Positions 34,038 to 43,350 of a stretch of DNA of 64,000 nt are shown piece after piece. A program made the position numbers and the translations under genes. Each line of letters starts with the position of its first letter. Within the stretch, counting starts at the first letter, position 1. The notes under the pieces were generated by a model. It was given only the letters and a program-made list of their open reading frames with translations, did no database searches and was not told the origin of the DNA. The stretch comes from Elusimicrobiota bacterium. Its GTDB lineage: Bacteria; Elusimicrobiota; Elusimicrobia; UBA1565; UBA9628. The stretch is from NCBI GenBank assembly GCA_027451985.1, contig DAIDHS010000006.1, positions 1 through 64,000 of the forward strand, written 5' to 3'.

Positions 34038-35807
34038 ATGTCGAAGCCCGTCGCGTTTAAGTACCCGGTTTTGATGGTTGCGCTCTGCCTCTTTGCGCCC
34101 GGGCTGCTTTGCGCGCAGCCGCAGATCAAGAATCCGGGCACCTTCGTCTACGCCATTGCCGGAGCTCCCGAGAGTCTTGACCCGGATTGGGAGTTCGACG
34201 GCATCAGCCACGAAATCACGAGCCAAATCTACGAAACCTTAATCGCCTATAAAGGCTGGTCCGTGAGCCAGTTCGTGCCGCGCTTGGCGTCTGTCGTGCC
34301 TTCGCGATCCAACGGCCTCATTTCTCAAGACGGTCTGCGCTACGCCTTCCCAATCCGCAAGAACGTTCATTTCCAGGACGGCGGCCTTATGACGGCGCAA
34401 GACGTCAAATACTCGCTTATGCGCTGCATGCTCATGGATCGCTCCGCGGGGCCGTCTTTCCTATTGCTCGAACCGATTCTGGGCGTACCTTCGGCCGCCG
34501 CTCCCGACGGCAGGCCGCAAATGAACCTTTACGATCAGGCGAACAACGCCATTGAGGTGCAGTTCGGCTCCGTGGTCATTTATCTGAACAAACCCTACCC
34601 GCCGCTCTTGTCCATCCTGGCTAACTATTGTCCCGTGGTTTCGAAGGCCTGGGTTGTCGCGCATGGCGGATGGGATGGCACGAAGAAGACTTGGGCCGCG
34701 CATTTCAATCCTCCGCGGGAGTCCGCGCCGCTTTTCGAACAGGGCGACGGCACGGGGCCCTTCAGCTTGGTGCGGTGGGATCGGCAAAATCAAGAGGTCG
34801 TTTTGGCTCGCAGCGACAATTATTGGCGCGCGCCCGCCAAACTTCAGACCATCATCTTCAAGACCGTCAGCGACTTCCAAACCCGCAAGCTCATGCTCGC
34901 GGCAGGCGACGCTGACGCCATCATGGTCGATCGAGCGCAGCTGCCGCAAATCCAAGGCCTGCCCGGCGTAAGCATTACGGACAATCTTCCCATGCTGGAA
35001 GTCCATGACGTATTCTTGATGAATTTCGCCGTCAATCCCCAGGCCAACCCCTTCATCGGGTCTGGAAAATTGGATGGCGACGGCATTCCTCCCGACTTCT
35101 TCGCCGACACGAACATCCGCCACGCCATGGCCTACGCTTTCGACTACGACTCCTACATGAAGGACGCCTACCAGAACCACGCCTTCCGCGCCCGCGGGCC
35201 GATTCCCTCGAATCTTTTTGGCTACAATGCCAATCAGCCAGTGCTTCCTTACGATTTGACACGCGCGGCCAACCGGTTTAAAAAAGCATTCGGAGGGCAG
35301 ATTTGGAAGAAAGGATTTCGCTTCACGTTGGTTTATCAGCAGGGCTACGAAGATAGGCAGATCGAGGCCGAAATCCTCAAGAAAAACGTTGAGTCGCTCA
35401 ACCCCAGGTTCAAAATCGATTTAATGGCGATGGGTTGGCCCCAATGGCTTTCAGCCCTCTCGGATCGGCGCCTTCCCATGACGACCGCGCGCTGGCTGCT
35501 CGATTATCCCGATCCGGACGACGCGGTGACGCCCTTTCTCTACAGCCAGGGTTACTACGCCAAGTTGCAGGGGTACTCAAATTCAAGAGCGGATGATGAC
35601 ATCCTTGAGGCGCGGAATACCTCTTCAGGCGATCGGCGAGCGAGGCTTTACGCTGATTTGCAGGCCATAGCTTACGCGGACGTGCCGCAGATCTATACAG
35701 TGGAAACCTACTATGCTGAGGCATTGCGCTCCTGGGTTCATGATTGGCATTATAATCCCATCAGGATCTACGGCAATCTTTATCCGGTGAATAAAGGGGG
35801 GCAATGA
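34038..35807 (+). CDS. Family 5 peptide-binding protein, copy 1
   Basis: This 589-residue SBP_bac_5 protein has a signal peptide (YPVLMVALCLFAPGLLCA-QPQ), probably cut by signal peptidase I. A Cys lies just before the AQ junction and could instead be a lipobox (GLLC). It contains the DGLRYAFPIRKNVHFQDG block, GTGPFSLVRWDRQ and NPFIGSGKLDGDGI. It is longer than typical DppA/OppA (about 530). It is closely similar in layout to the next gene, so the two are a tandem duplication with diverged binding pockets. It delivers peptides or similar oligomers to DppBC. Confidence 0.92.
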   Translation: MSKPVAFKYPVLMVALCLFAPGLLCAQPQIKNPGTFVYAIAGAPESLDPDWEFDGISHEITSQIYETLIAYKGWSVSQFVPRLASVVPSRSNGLISQDGLRYAFPIRKNVHFQDGGLMTAQDVKYSLMRCMLMDRSAGPSFLLLEPILGVPSAAAPDGRPQMNLYDQANNAIEVQFGSVVIYLNKPYPPLLSILANYCPVVSKAWVVAHGGWDGTKKTWAAHFNPPRESAPLFEQGDGTGPFSLVRWDRQNQEVVLARSDNYWRAPAKLQTIIFKTVSDFQTRKLMLAAGDADAIMVDRAQLPQIQGLPGVSITDNLPMLEVHDVFLMNFAVNPQANPFIGSGKLDGDGIPPDFFADTNIRHAMAYAFDYDSYMKDAYQNHAFRARGPIPSNLFGYNANQPVLPYDLTRAANRFKKAFGGQIWKKGFRFTLVYQQGYEDRQIEAEILKKNVESLNPRFKIDLMAMGWPQWLSALSDRRLPMTTARWLLDYPDPDDAVTPFLYSQGYYAKLQGYSNSRADDDILEARNTSSGDRRARLYADLQAIAYADVPQIYTVETYYAEALRSWVHDWHYNPIRIYGNLYPVNKGGQ

Positions 35808-37618
35808 TGGACAGGCGAACGCGCCTCGCATTTTTTTCGGCTCTGCTGTTGACCTTGGTTTCCTGCGCGCGTAAGCCGATAGAGCAGGCCTCCTTCGATC
35901 CCTCCACTTACACAGAACTGACCTTCAACGATTCCGACAGCATGGATCCGGCGTGGTCCTATGACACGGCTTCGGATGAAGTCATTCTCAATGTTTACGA
36001 GCCTCTTTTTATGTTCAAGGGCTCCTCTACTAAGAAGCTGGTCCCGCTCATCGCGGCCGAGGTGCCCACGCGGGACAACGGCCTCATCTCGCCTGACGGG
36101 CGCACCTACACCATCCCTATTCGCCGAAATGTGACGTTCCAAGACGGCACACCCATGACCATGCAGGACGTGCGCTACTCCATTTTGCGCTTCATCCTGC
36201 AAGATCGCGACGCTGGCCCCTCACCGTTGCTGCTCGAGCCGCTGACCGGCTACGCCGGCACGCGGAACGATAAGGGCAAGAACGTCCCTGGCATTTTCAA
36301 GAAGGCCGAAGACTCTGTGCAGATCCACGGCTGGAACTTGGTCCTGCACCTGCCCCGGCCGTTCTCGCCGTTGCCCACCATCTTGGCCTCCTGGGCGCCC
36401 ATCGTTTCCAAAAAATGGGCGGCCGAGCACGGCGATTGGAACGGATCCAAGGCGACCTGGAAGAAATACAACAATCCGGAAAAACAGACGTCCTACTTCT
36501 TCGAACACGCTTTCGGTACAGGACCTTTTGTCTTGGTGCGCTGGGATCGGAACACGCACGAGATTGTCCTGCGCCGCAACGATCATTATTGGCGCACGCC
36601 AGCTAGGCTCAAGTACGTCATCATAAAGGGCATCGACGAGTTTGAAACCCGCAAGCTCATGATTGAGGCCGGTCAGGCGGATTCGATTTACGCCGATCGC
36701 GAGGTGTTCGAACAAGTCCAGAACATTCCGCACGTGCAGATTGCCGACGATCTGCCGACCTTGGAAATCAATCCCATTGTTTTTTTTACTTTTAAGATCA
36801 ACGGCACGGCCAATCCTTTTATCGGTTCAGGCAAGCTCGATGGCAAAGGAATTCCGCTCGACTTCTTCAACGACGTCAACGTGCGCAAGGGGTTCGCCTA
36901 CGCCTTCGATTATAAGGACTACATCAATGAGGTCTTGGACGGCAAAGGGATCCAGCCCACGGGCGTGGTACCGCAGGGTCTTCTGGGCTACAATCCCCAT
37001 CAGCAAATCTATTCCTACAATCCGCAAAAGGCGATTTATTACTTCAAGAAAGCCTTCGGCGGCCAAGTCTGGCAAAAAGGGTTCAAATTCACGGCCGTCT
37101 ACAATGCAGGGAACATTCCACGGCAGTCCCTGCTCCAGGTGCTCAAGCATACTGTCGAGGCGCTTAATCCTCGGTTCAACATCGAAGTTCGTCCCATGGA
37201 TTGGCCGGAGTTCCTTGATTCTTACATCTCTTCAAAGCTCCCAATCTTCGTCCTTGCCTGGCAGGCGGATTATCCTGATGCCTATGATTTCGTCTTCCCG
37301 ATGCTTGATTCTCAGGGTGCCTATCCGGGACCACAGCACTTCGCGGATCCCCGAATCGACAGACTCATTGATGAAGCTGTTGCGGAAACCAACCCGGCAA
37401 TCCGGAAGAAATTATATTGGCGCATTCAGCGTCTTGCGTACGAGGACGTGCCTGATTTGCCGGTCCTGCAGCCCCTAGATTACCGTACCCAGCGCGATTG
37501 GGTCAAAGGATGGGTGAACAATCCGATCTTCCCGGATGCGCCCTACGGATGCTATTATTATCCCGTCTACAAGGAGCTCCCGCCCGCGCAAAAAAAACGG
37601 CCGGAGAGCGCGCCCTAG
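35804..37618 (+). CDS. Family 5 peptide-binding lipoprotein, copy 2
   Basis: This 604-residue SBP_bac_5 protein has a canonical lipoprotein signal (LLLTLVSCARK; lipobox LVSC), so it is anchored to a membrane. Shared blocks with copy 1 include RRNVTFQDG, LLLEPLTG, GTGPFVLVRWDR and NPFIGSGKLDGKGI. Sequence around the predicted ligand site differs more, suggesting a different specificity. The start overlaps the previous stop (ATGATG; 35804 or 35807), and dppB starts one base after its stop. Confidence 0.93.
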   Translation: MMDRRTRLAFFSALLLTLVSCARKPIEQASFDPSTYTELTFNDSDSMDPAWSYDTASDEVILNVYEPLFMFKGSSTKKLVPLIAAEVPTRDNGLISPDGRTYTIPIRRNVTFQDGTPMTMQDVRYSILRFILQDRDAGPSPLLLEPLTGYAGTRNDKGKNVPGIFKKAEDSVQIHGWNLVLHLPRPFSPLPTILASWAPIVSKKWAAEHGDWNGSKATWKKYNNPEKQTSYFFEHAFGTGPFVLVRWDRNTHEIVLRRNDHYWRTPARLKYVIIKGIDEFETRKLMIEAGQADSIYADREVFEQVQNIPHVQIADDLPTLEINPIVFFTFKINGTANPFIGSGKLDGKGIPLDFFNDVNVRKGFAYAFDYKDYINEVLDGKGIQPTGVVPQGLLGYNPHQQIYSYNPQKAIYYFKKAFGGQVWQKGFKFTAVYNAGNIPRQSLLQVLKHTVEALNPRFNIEVRPMDWPEFLDSYISSKLPIFVLAWQADYPDAYDFVFPMLDSQGAYPGPQHFADPRIDRLIDEAVAETNPAIRKKLYWRIQRLAYEDVPDLPVLQPLDYRTQRDWVKGWVNNPIFPDAPYGCYYYPVYKELPPAQKKRPESAP

Positions 37619-37619
37619 C

Positions 37620-38645
37620 ATGCTTAAATTCATCGCCAAGCGCCTGTTATTTTTGCCCCTCGTGATGCTGGGCGTGACAATGTTGCTTTTTGGCGCGCTA
37701 CAGTTTCTCTCGCCCGCGATGCGGGCGTCTCTCTACATCCATGACCCGAGGCAGCTTTCTGCCTTGAATGAGGTCATCCAGAAATACGGGCTCAATAAGC
37801 CCATGCCGGTACAGTATTGGATTTGGCTCAAGCAAGTACTCCATGGCAACTTGGGCTACAGCGAGACGGCCAAGATGCCCGTCTCCGATGCCATTAGGGC
37901 ATTTTTTCCGGCGACTTTCGAACTAACCTTGGTCTCCTTCATTCCTATTTTATTCTTCGGCATCTATTTCGGGACGCTTTCGGCGGTCAAGAAGGACAAG
38001 CTGCTCGATCAGATTACCCGGATTGTCGCCATCACGGGTTATTCCCTGCCCAGCTTCGTTCTCGGCCTGTTCCTGCTTATGATCTTCTACGGTCACTTCC
38101 AAATCTTCCCTCCTGGGCGCTACTCTCTCGACGTAGATCTGCTCGTCCATTCAGCGAGCTTCCACCACTACACAGGCCTTTTGACCCTGGACGCGCTTTT
38201 AAACGGAGACTTCGCCGCGGCCCTGGACATCTTTTCGCACATGGTCCTTCCGGCGATTACGCTCATCTACATCAGCGTGGCCCTGCTTCTGCGCATCACC
38301 CGCTCGTCCATGCTTGAGGAATTGGGCAAGGACTACGTGCGCACGGCCAGGGCCAAGGGCCTGCCAGAAAGCGTGGTAATAAAGAAACATGCGCGGAGAA
38401 ACGCTCTGATCCCCGTTGTGACGCTTTCAAGCCTTCTTTTTATTGGTCTTCTGAGCGGCGTAGTCATCACCGAAACCATTTTTGATTTCCCAGGCATCGG
38501 GCGATGGAGCGTCATCGCTGCCCAGCAGCTCGACGTTCCCGGCGTCATGGGTTCGACGCTGCTTTCGGCGTTTCTCTTCGTCACGGCCAACATGATTTCA
38601 GACATTCTCTATGCGTTCGTGGATCCGCGCATCAGGCTGCGTTGA
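37620..38645 (+). CDS. dppB: Peptide ABC transporter permease (DppB-like)
   Basis: The 341-residue permease has the typical N-terminus FIAKRLLFLPLVMLGVTMLLF and a periplasmic loop with YGLNKPMPVQYW. The EAA loop reads EELGKDYVRTARAKGLPE, and the late LLSGVVITETIFDFPGIG is characteristic of the DppB/OppB family. Six transmembrane segments are expected. An extra loop of about 40 residues (HSASFHHYTGLLTLDALL) precedes the fourth segment. It pairs with the DppC-like protein that follows after four bases. Confidence 0.95.
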   Translation: MLKFIAKRLLFLPLVMLGVTMLLFGALQFLSPAMRASLYIHDPRQLSALNEVIQKYGLNKPMPVQYWIWLKQVLHGNLGYSETAKMPVSDAIRAFFPATFELTLVSFIPILFFGIYFGTLSAVKKDKLLDQITRIVAITGYSLPSFVLGLFLLMIFYGHFQIFPPGRYSLDVDLLVHSASFHHYTGLLTLDALLNGDFAAALDIFSHMVLPAITLIYISVALLLRITRSSMLEELGKDYVRTARAKGLPESVVIKKHARRNALIPVVTLSSLLFIGLLSGVVITETIFDFPGIGRWSVIAAQQLDVPGVMGSTLLSAFLFVTANMISDILYAFVDPRIRLR

Positions 38646-38649
38646 GACT

Positions 38650-39537
38650 ATGGAGAATAAGTCCAGGACGGCGGCATGGAAGGTGCTCAGGAGAAAGCCG
38701 CTTTCGCTTTTGGGCTTCGGCATCATCGGTTTTTTTCTATTGATCGCGGCTGCCGCGCCGATTCTGGCGCCCGTGCCGGCCAACTCGCGCAGCGCCTACC
38801 TGATTCCTGAATACGGTTATAACCCGGAGCCGAAACTTCCCAGCGTAAAGCACTGGTTCGGTACGACCGAAAACCAGTACGACCTTTACTACGGCATGAT
38901 TTGGGGAACGCGCACGGCCTTCAAGGTGGCCGTCTTGGTCGTGGGCACGGCTCTTCTAATCGGAATTTTCTTGGGTTCCATTTCGGGCTTCTACGGCGGA
39001 TGGATCGATGAAGCGCTCATGCGTTTTACCGACATCGTGCTGGCCTTCCCCGGCTTGGTCCTGGCGGTCGTCATCGTTTCGGTGCTGGGTCCAAGTCTGG
39101 ACCATGTGATGCTTTCCGTTGCCGTCGTGTGGTGGCCATCCTACACGCGGCTTTTGCGCGGTGACGTCATGGCGATTAAAGAGCGCGAGTTCGTGCTTGC
39201 CGCGCGCGCTCTGGGTGCCTCGGACGCCCGCATTCTCATTAAACACATCATTCCTAACTCCATCTATCCCCTGCTGGTCGTGGCTTCTCTTGATGTGGGC
39301 AGCGTGGTCATCACGGCGGCGGCCCTGAGCTTCCTGGGCCTGGGCGCGCCCGCGGGCTACGCCGATTGGGGGCAGCTCATCTCCATGTCGAAGGACTGGA
39401 TTTTGGGAAGTCCAGGTAACGCCTTCGCGTATTGGAACACCGTGCTCATTCCCGGCGCGGCGATTTTTCTTTTTGTCCTTGGATGGAACTTGCTCGGCGA
39501 CGGCGTCCGGGACATGCTGGACCCCAAGCAAAGATGA
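38650..39537 (+). CDS. dppC: Peptide ABC transporter permease (DppC-like)
   Basis: The 295-residue second permease has an N-terminal cytoplasmic segment, TM1 with LSLLGFGIIGFFLLIAAAAP, HWFGTTENQYDLYYGMIWG, and the EAA loop REFVLAARALGASDARILIKH. AALSFLGLGAPAGYADWGQ, the DppC signature, follows. It completes the D-F-A-A-B-C transporter. The stop codon overlaps the start of the acyl-CoA ligase by 4 bases, so the ligase is translated from the same transcript. Confidence 0.95.
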   Translation: MENKSRTAAWKVLRRKPLSLLGFGIIGFFLLIAAAAPILAPVPANSRSAYLIPEYGYNPEPKLPSVKHWFGTTENQYDLYYGMIWGTRTAFKVAVLVVGTALLIGIFLGSISGFYGGWIDEALMRFTDIVLAFPGLVLAVVIVSVLGPSLDHVMLSVAVVWWPSYTRLLRGDVMAIKEREFVLAARALGASDARILIKHIIPNSIYPLLVVASLDVGSVVITAAALSFLGLGAPAGYADWGQLISMSKDWILGSPGNAFAYWNTVLIPGAAIFLFVLGWNLLGDGVRDMLDPKQR

Positions 39538-41105
39538 GGACCCTCAACGACTTGCTTGATGCCGCCGCGAGGAATTCTCCTGCGAAAACTGGACTGGCGT
39601 GGCAAAACGGCCGCTTAAGTTTTTCGGAGTTCCGCGGCCAAGTTCTGCGGGCAGCTGAAGGATTTCGCGCGGCAGGCCTGGCCAAGGGTGACTGCGTCGC
39701 CATTATCCACCGCAATTCCGCCGAGTTCGTCGTCGCCTACTTCGCCCTGGCCCGTCTTGGCGCGGTCGCCGTTCCGATCAACTACATGATCCACAAGGCC
39801 GACGAGCTGGCCTACATGCTCAAAGACTGCGGCGCTAAAGGCTGTGTGACCGAGAAGGAGTTCATCAAGGGCCTGCGCGCGGCCGCAAAGCAGTGCCCGG
39901 CGCTTGATAAAATCTGGATCAGCGACGCCTCCTCGGCGGACCTAAAGCAGGGTGAGCGTGTTTTTACGGATCTGTTCGCTTCGGACGGCGAAGGGAGCTT
40001 CACGCCCGTCGCGGAAGAGGACGCCGCCGCAATTCTCTATACTTCGGGAACGACGGGCAATCCTAAGGGCGTGATTCTGACTCACCGTAATCTTACGACC
40101 AACTGCATGAACTCGGCCAAGCGACTGGAGATTCGTGAAGGCGACGTGGTGTTGTGCATCCTGCCGATGTTCCACACCTTCGCTTGGACAGGCAATGTTC
40201 TGGTTTCCTTGCACAAGGCCGTCAAACTGGTCATCGTCCCCAACATCGTGCCGGCGGGCCCATGGCTTAAGCTCATGGCCAGTGAGAAGGTTAGCCTCTT
40301 CTCAGCCGTTCCCCAGATTTACGGCGTACTCGCCAAGCAAGCCTCCGGCTTCAAGAAATTCGCCCTGCGCTGGTGGTTTTTTAGGCGCGTGCGCATCGCG
40401 ATTTCCGGCGCGGCGCCGCTGGGCTTAGCGGTGCAGGATTCCTTCGAACATATCTTTAGCATACCGATCCTGGAAGGTTACGGCCTGACCGAGACCTCGC
40501 CGGTGGTTTCACTCAATACGCCCAGCGAATACAGACGGGGCAGCGTGGGGCGTCCCATTGAGGGAGTATTTGTCAGGATTGCCGATGAGGACGGGCGGGA
40601 AATGGCGCGAGGCCAAGAGGGGGAAGTGTGCATCAAGGGCGACTGCGTCATGAAAGGCTATTACAATTTGCCCGAAGCCACGGCGGAGGCTTTCACGCGG
40701 GACGGCTGGTTTAAAACGGGTGACATAGGCATCGTGGATGAGGAAGGCTATCTTTTCATCCGCGATCGCAAGAAGGACATGATCATTATCAAGGGCTTGA
40801 AGGTGTTCTCAGCCCAGGTGGAAAGTATCCTTCTGGAGTACCCCGCCGTGATGGAAGCCGCCGTCATCGGGATTCCGGACGAACATGGCGACGAGATCAT
40901 CAAAGCCTTCGTGACGCTCCGCCCCGGCGCAGCGGCGGACAAGACCGCAATCCTAAAGTACTGCCGAGAAAAATTCGATCCCTACAAGAGGCCGCGCGAC
41001 GTGGAAATCGTCGAAAGTCTGCCCAAGAACGCCTTGCAGAAAGTGCTCAAGCGCGAGCTCCGCCAGCGCGAAATTGATAAACGCGCCGCCGCAACCGGCT
41101 CTTAG
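39534..41105 (+). CDS. AMP-forming acyl-CoA ligase (long-chain fatty acid type)
   Basis: The 523-residue ANL-superfamily enzyme has YTSGTTGNPKG at 169-179 (AMP binding), GYGLTETSP near 320, and the FKTGDIGIVDEEGYLFIRDR core near 410. The C-terminal domain includes DMIIIKGLKVFSAQVE and the PKNALQKVLKREL ending, with a catalytic Lys. It resembles FadD-like and medium-chain ligases, not PaaK (about 430 residues). It activates a carboxylic acid with ATP and CoA. Its coupling to the peptide transporter operon is unusual and could mean that the transporter imports an acyl compound. A longer in-frame start upstream lies inside dppC. Confidence 0.93.
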   Translation: MRTLNDLLDAAARNSPAKTGLAWQNGRLSFSEFRGQVLRAAEGFRAAGLAKGDCVAIIHRNSAEFVVAYFALARLGAVAVPINYMIHKADELAYMLKDCGAKGCVTEKEFIKGLRAAAKQCPALDKIWISDASSADLKQGERVFTDLFASDGEGSFTPVAEEDAAAILYTSGTTGNPKGVILTHRNLTTNCMNSAKRLEIREGDVVLCILPMFHTFAWTGNVLVSLHKAVKLVIVPNIVPAGPWLKLMASEKVSLFSAVPQIYGVLAKQASGFKKFALRWWFFRRVRIAISGAAPLGLAVQDSFEHIFSIPILEGYGLTETSPVVSLNTPSEYRRGSVGRPIEGVFVRIADEDGREMARGQEGEVCIKGDCVMKGYYNLPEATAEAFTRDGWFKTGDIGIVDEEGYLFIRDRKKDMIIIKGLKVFSAQVESILLEYPAVMEAAVIGIPDEHGDEIIKAFVTLRPGAAADKTAILKYCREKFDPYKRPRDVEIVESLPKNALQKVLKRELRQREIDKRAAATGS

Positions 41106-41114
41106 GCCGGATAC

Positions 41115-42638
41115 ATGGCTCAGCGCGGCCTCCGACTTTCTTCCGAAGAACTTTCAATTTGCCGTGCCTGTGCGCGTTTCTCGGAAGGCACGGTCTACCT
41201 TGTCGGCGGCGCGCTCCGTGATTTAGCATTAGGTAGAGTCGCGGAGGACTTGGATATTGCCTGTTTCGCGCCCGAAGAGATTGTCCGTTTCCTTTTACGC
41301 GAATTTGGCGGAGCAATTGTGACCCTCGATGATCAAAACGGTGTTTTTCGCGTCGTTTTCCCCAAAGGGCGCTTTAAAAACGTCCGGCAAGTCGACGCGA
41401 GCCTCATCCAGGGCCGCGGCATATTGGAGGATTTGGGGCGCCGGGATTTCACCATCAACTCCATGGCCCTGGAACTTTCTCCGGGGATGGGCGCGGCCGT
41501 CTCGGCCCGGGACGTTCTCGATCCTTATGACGGCCGCTCGGACCTGGCAAAAAAGACGATCCGTTGCCGCGCAAAAAGCATAATGGCTAAGGATCCCCTG
41601 CGCCTGTTGCGCGCCTTCCGCATCGCGGCCCAACTGGGTTTCGGCCTGGAAGCAAAAACCCTGAGGACAATCGCGGGCCTTAAGAAATCAGCGGCTTCGC
41701 CCGCAGCCGAACGCATCAAGACCGAGCTCGCCGGCCTTTTCTCCATAAACGGCGCCGGCCGATGGGTCCGCGCGATGGATAAGGCGGGTGTCTTGATGGA
41801 AATTTTTCCGGAGATGAAGAAAACCAGAACCTGCGCCAAGGTCTATTACGGACAAGGGGGCGTGCTCGCGCATTCTCTGGCCACTCTCGATCGGATGGAT
41901 TTTTTACTGGAGCATTCGGCCGAGGCATTCCCCTCGCAGGGCGCGAAGATTCGCCAGGGAATTTCTGAAAATGCTTTCGGTGACGCGCCGTTCCCGGCGT
42001 TTCTTCGTCTATGCGCCTTCCTGCACGATGTGGCCAAGCCGGAAACCGCCGGTCTCATCGATGGCCGCCTCCGTTTTTTTCGGCATGATGAAATCGGCGC
42101 CGAACGCATCTCCGCGCTGTTCAAGCGCCTAAGATTCTCGCGGCATTGGACAGAAGCTGCCGCAGCGGTGGTGGCGCATCACCTGCGTCCGGGGAATCTT
42201 GCCGCGAATCAGAATGTGAGTGAAAGGGCATCCTATCGCTTTTTTAGGGATTTGGGCGACCATGCGCTCGCGCTTCTCCTAGTTTGCTGGGCAGATCACG
42301 CCAGCTACATGCCCGAACACCGGTTGCGCCGACATCTTAGACTGCTCGGGCGGCCTCCCGGAACCTTTGATGGAAGCGTCTCTGAGGATGAAAAGAAGAC
42401 GGTTCGACACCTTCAGGTGGTTTCGCTGCTTCTTAAGCGGCTTTTCGATGAGAACAACAAGCCCGTTCCAGACCCGGTCATCAACGGCCGCGACGTCATG
42501 AGAATCTTGCGCCTAAAGCCGGGACCGGAGGTGGGGGTCTGGCTTGAACGCGTGCGCGAGGCCCAGGGCCGGCGGAAAATCAAAACGCGCGCCGAAGCTC
42601 TAGCCTACCTCTCCAAAAGCCGCGCCGTCGGCCGCTAG
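41115..42638 (+). CDS. cca: CCA tRNA nucleotidyltransferase / poly(A) polymerase family with HD domain
   Basis: This 507-residue class II nucleotidyltransferase has VYLVGGALRD at 28-36, the DLD metal motif at 45-47, RRDFTINSMAL near 111, and the RMKxE-like RIKTELAGL near 197. A C-terminal HD phosphohydrolase region includes LHDVAKPET near 299 and VAHHLRPG. Such enzymes add CCA to tRNA 3' ends, fitting the CCA-less tRNA-Ser gene here. A poly(A) polymerase or A-adding role cannot be excluded from sequence alone. The bidirectional hairpin at 42655-42685 terminates the gene. Confidence 0.85.
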   Translation: MAQRGLRLSSEELSICRACARFSEGTVYLVGGALRDLALGRVAEDLDIACFAPEEIVRFLLREFGGAIVTLDDQNGVFRVVFPKGRFKNVRQVDASLIQGRGILEDLGRRDFTINSMALELSPGMGAAVSARDVLDPYDGRSDLAKKTIRCRAKSIMAKDPLRLLRAFRIAAQLGFGLEAKTLRTIAGLKKSAASPAAERIKTELAGLFSINGAGRWVRAMDKAGVLMEIFPEMKKTRTCAKVYYGQGGVLAHSLATLDRMDFLLEHSAEAFPSQGAKIRQGISENAFGDAPFPAFLRLCAFLHDVAKPETAGLIDGRLRFFRHDEIGAERISALFKRLRFSRHWTEAAAAVVAHHLRPGNLAANQNVSERASYRFFRDLGDHALALLLVCWADHASYMPEHRLRRHLRLLGRPPGTFDGSVSEDEKKTVRHLQVVSLLLKRLFDENNKPVPDPVINGRDVMRILRLKPGPEVGVWLERVREAQGRRKIKTRAEALAYLSKSRAVGR

Positions 42639-42654
42639 CGCAACGGACAAAGAA

Positions 42655-42685
42655 AAGGCCCCGGCTTTCGCCGGGGCCTTCTTTT
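42655..42685. terminator. Bidirectional Rho-independent terminator
   Basis: An 11-bp stem (AAGGCCCCGGC at 42655-42665, GCCGGGGCCTT at 42670-42680) with loop TTTC is followed by CTTTT on the plus strand. On the minus strand it is followed by TTCTTTG. It lies between the convergent cca and peroxiredoxin genes and can serve both. Confidence 0.9.
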
Positions 42686-42700
42686 GTTCCGGAGGGATTC

Positions 42701-43288
42701 CTAGGCGACAGCCGAGAAATACTCCTTGGACTTGACCGGGTCGGCTTTCATGGTCTTCTTGCCCTCGGTCCAGTTGGCCGGGCAAACCTCGCCGGTCTTC
42801 TCAACCTGCTGGAAAGCCTTCAAGACCCGCAGGGTCTCATCGACGTTGCGGCCCACCGCAAGATCGTGGACCACATTGTAGACCACGGTGCCTTTGGGGT
42901 TGATGATGAAGAGTCCGCGCAGCGCCACGCCGCCGGCGTTCAAGACGCCGTAGTCCTGGGCGATCTTCTTGGTGATGTCGGCCATGAGGGGATACTTGAT
43001 GTCGCCCAAGCCGCCTTCCTTGCGGGAGGTGTTGATCCAGGCCAAGTGCGTGAACTGGCTGTCCACGGAGGCTCCCAAGAGCTCGCAGTTATGCTTGCGG
43101 AAATCCTCGACGCGGTCGCTGAAAGCGACGATTTCAGTCGGGCAGACGAAGGTGAAGTCCAGGGGGTAGAAGAACAGGACCAGCCATTTGCCGGCATAGT
43201 CCGAGAGCTTAACTTCCTTGAACATCTTGCCCGAAACGGCCATCGCCTTAAAATCGGGCGCGGGTTTCTGAACGAGCGTCTCTGCCAT
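42701..43288 (-). CDS. 2-Cys peroxiredoxin (AhpC/Prx1 family)
   Basis: The 195-residue thiol peroxidase has the peroxidatic Cys C49 in FTFVCPTE and the resolving Cys C169 in GEVCPANW, plus the YPLDF and FFYPLDFTF core and the conserved Arg in [10 protein letters not shown]. It reduces H2O2 and alkyl hydroperoxides. The terminal YFSAVA differs from the eukaryotic YF motif but keeps YF, a sign of the sensitive type. The ribosome-binding site is AGGAGG. The reductant may be thioredoxin reductase/thioredoxin (trxB at 61586) since no ahpF is near. Its promoter region is shared with divergent pepA. Confidence 0.95.
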   Translation of the reverse strand: MAETLVQKPAPDFKAMAVSGKMFKEVKLSDYAGKWLVLFFYPLDFTFVCPTEIVAFSDRVEDFRKHNCELLGASVDSQFTHLAWINTSRKEGGLGDIKYPLMADITKKIAQDYGVLNAGGVALRGLFIINPKGTVVYNVVHDLAVGRNVDETLRVLKAFQQVEKTGEVCPANWTEGKKTMKADPVKSKEYFSAVA

Positions 43289-43325
43289 AGTTTTTTTCCT
43301 CCTATTTATTACTTACTCAAGCATT

Positions 43326-43341
43326 TTAGCATTTTTGCTAA
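43326..43341. repeat. Perfect inverted repeat between peroxiredoxin and pepA
   Basis: TTAGCA, four T, TGCTAA: six-base perfect arms, 16 bases in all, within the 62-base divergent intergenic region. It overlaps the predicted pepA -10 (TAACAT at 43339-43344), so it could be an operator. No known regulator is implied by the sequence. Confidence 0.6.
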
Positions 43342-43344
43342 CAT
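43339..43344 (+). promoter_or_regulatory. -10 element for a leaderless pepA transcript
   Basis: TAACAT ends six bases before the ATG at 43351, and the start codon has no Shine-Dalgarno sequence. No good -35 was found. Confidence 0.35.
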
Positions 43345-43350
43345 TGCATC

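Noticed and set aside
39534..41105. Acyl-CoA ligase as the missing PaaK of the paa-like cluster
   Set aside because: It has the 520-residue FadD-like architecture, lies more than 5 kb away and is coupled to the peptide transporter; PaaK is shorter and differs in motif context.
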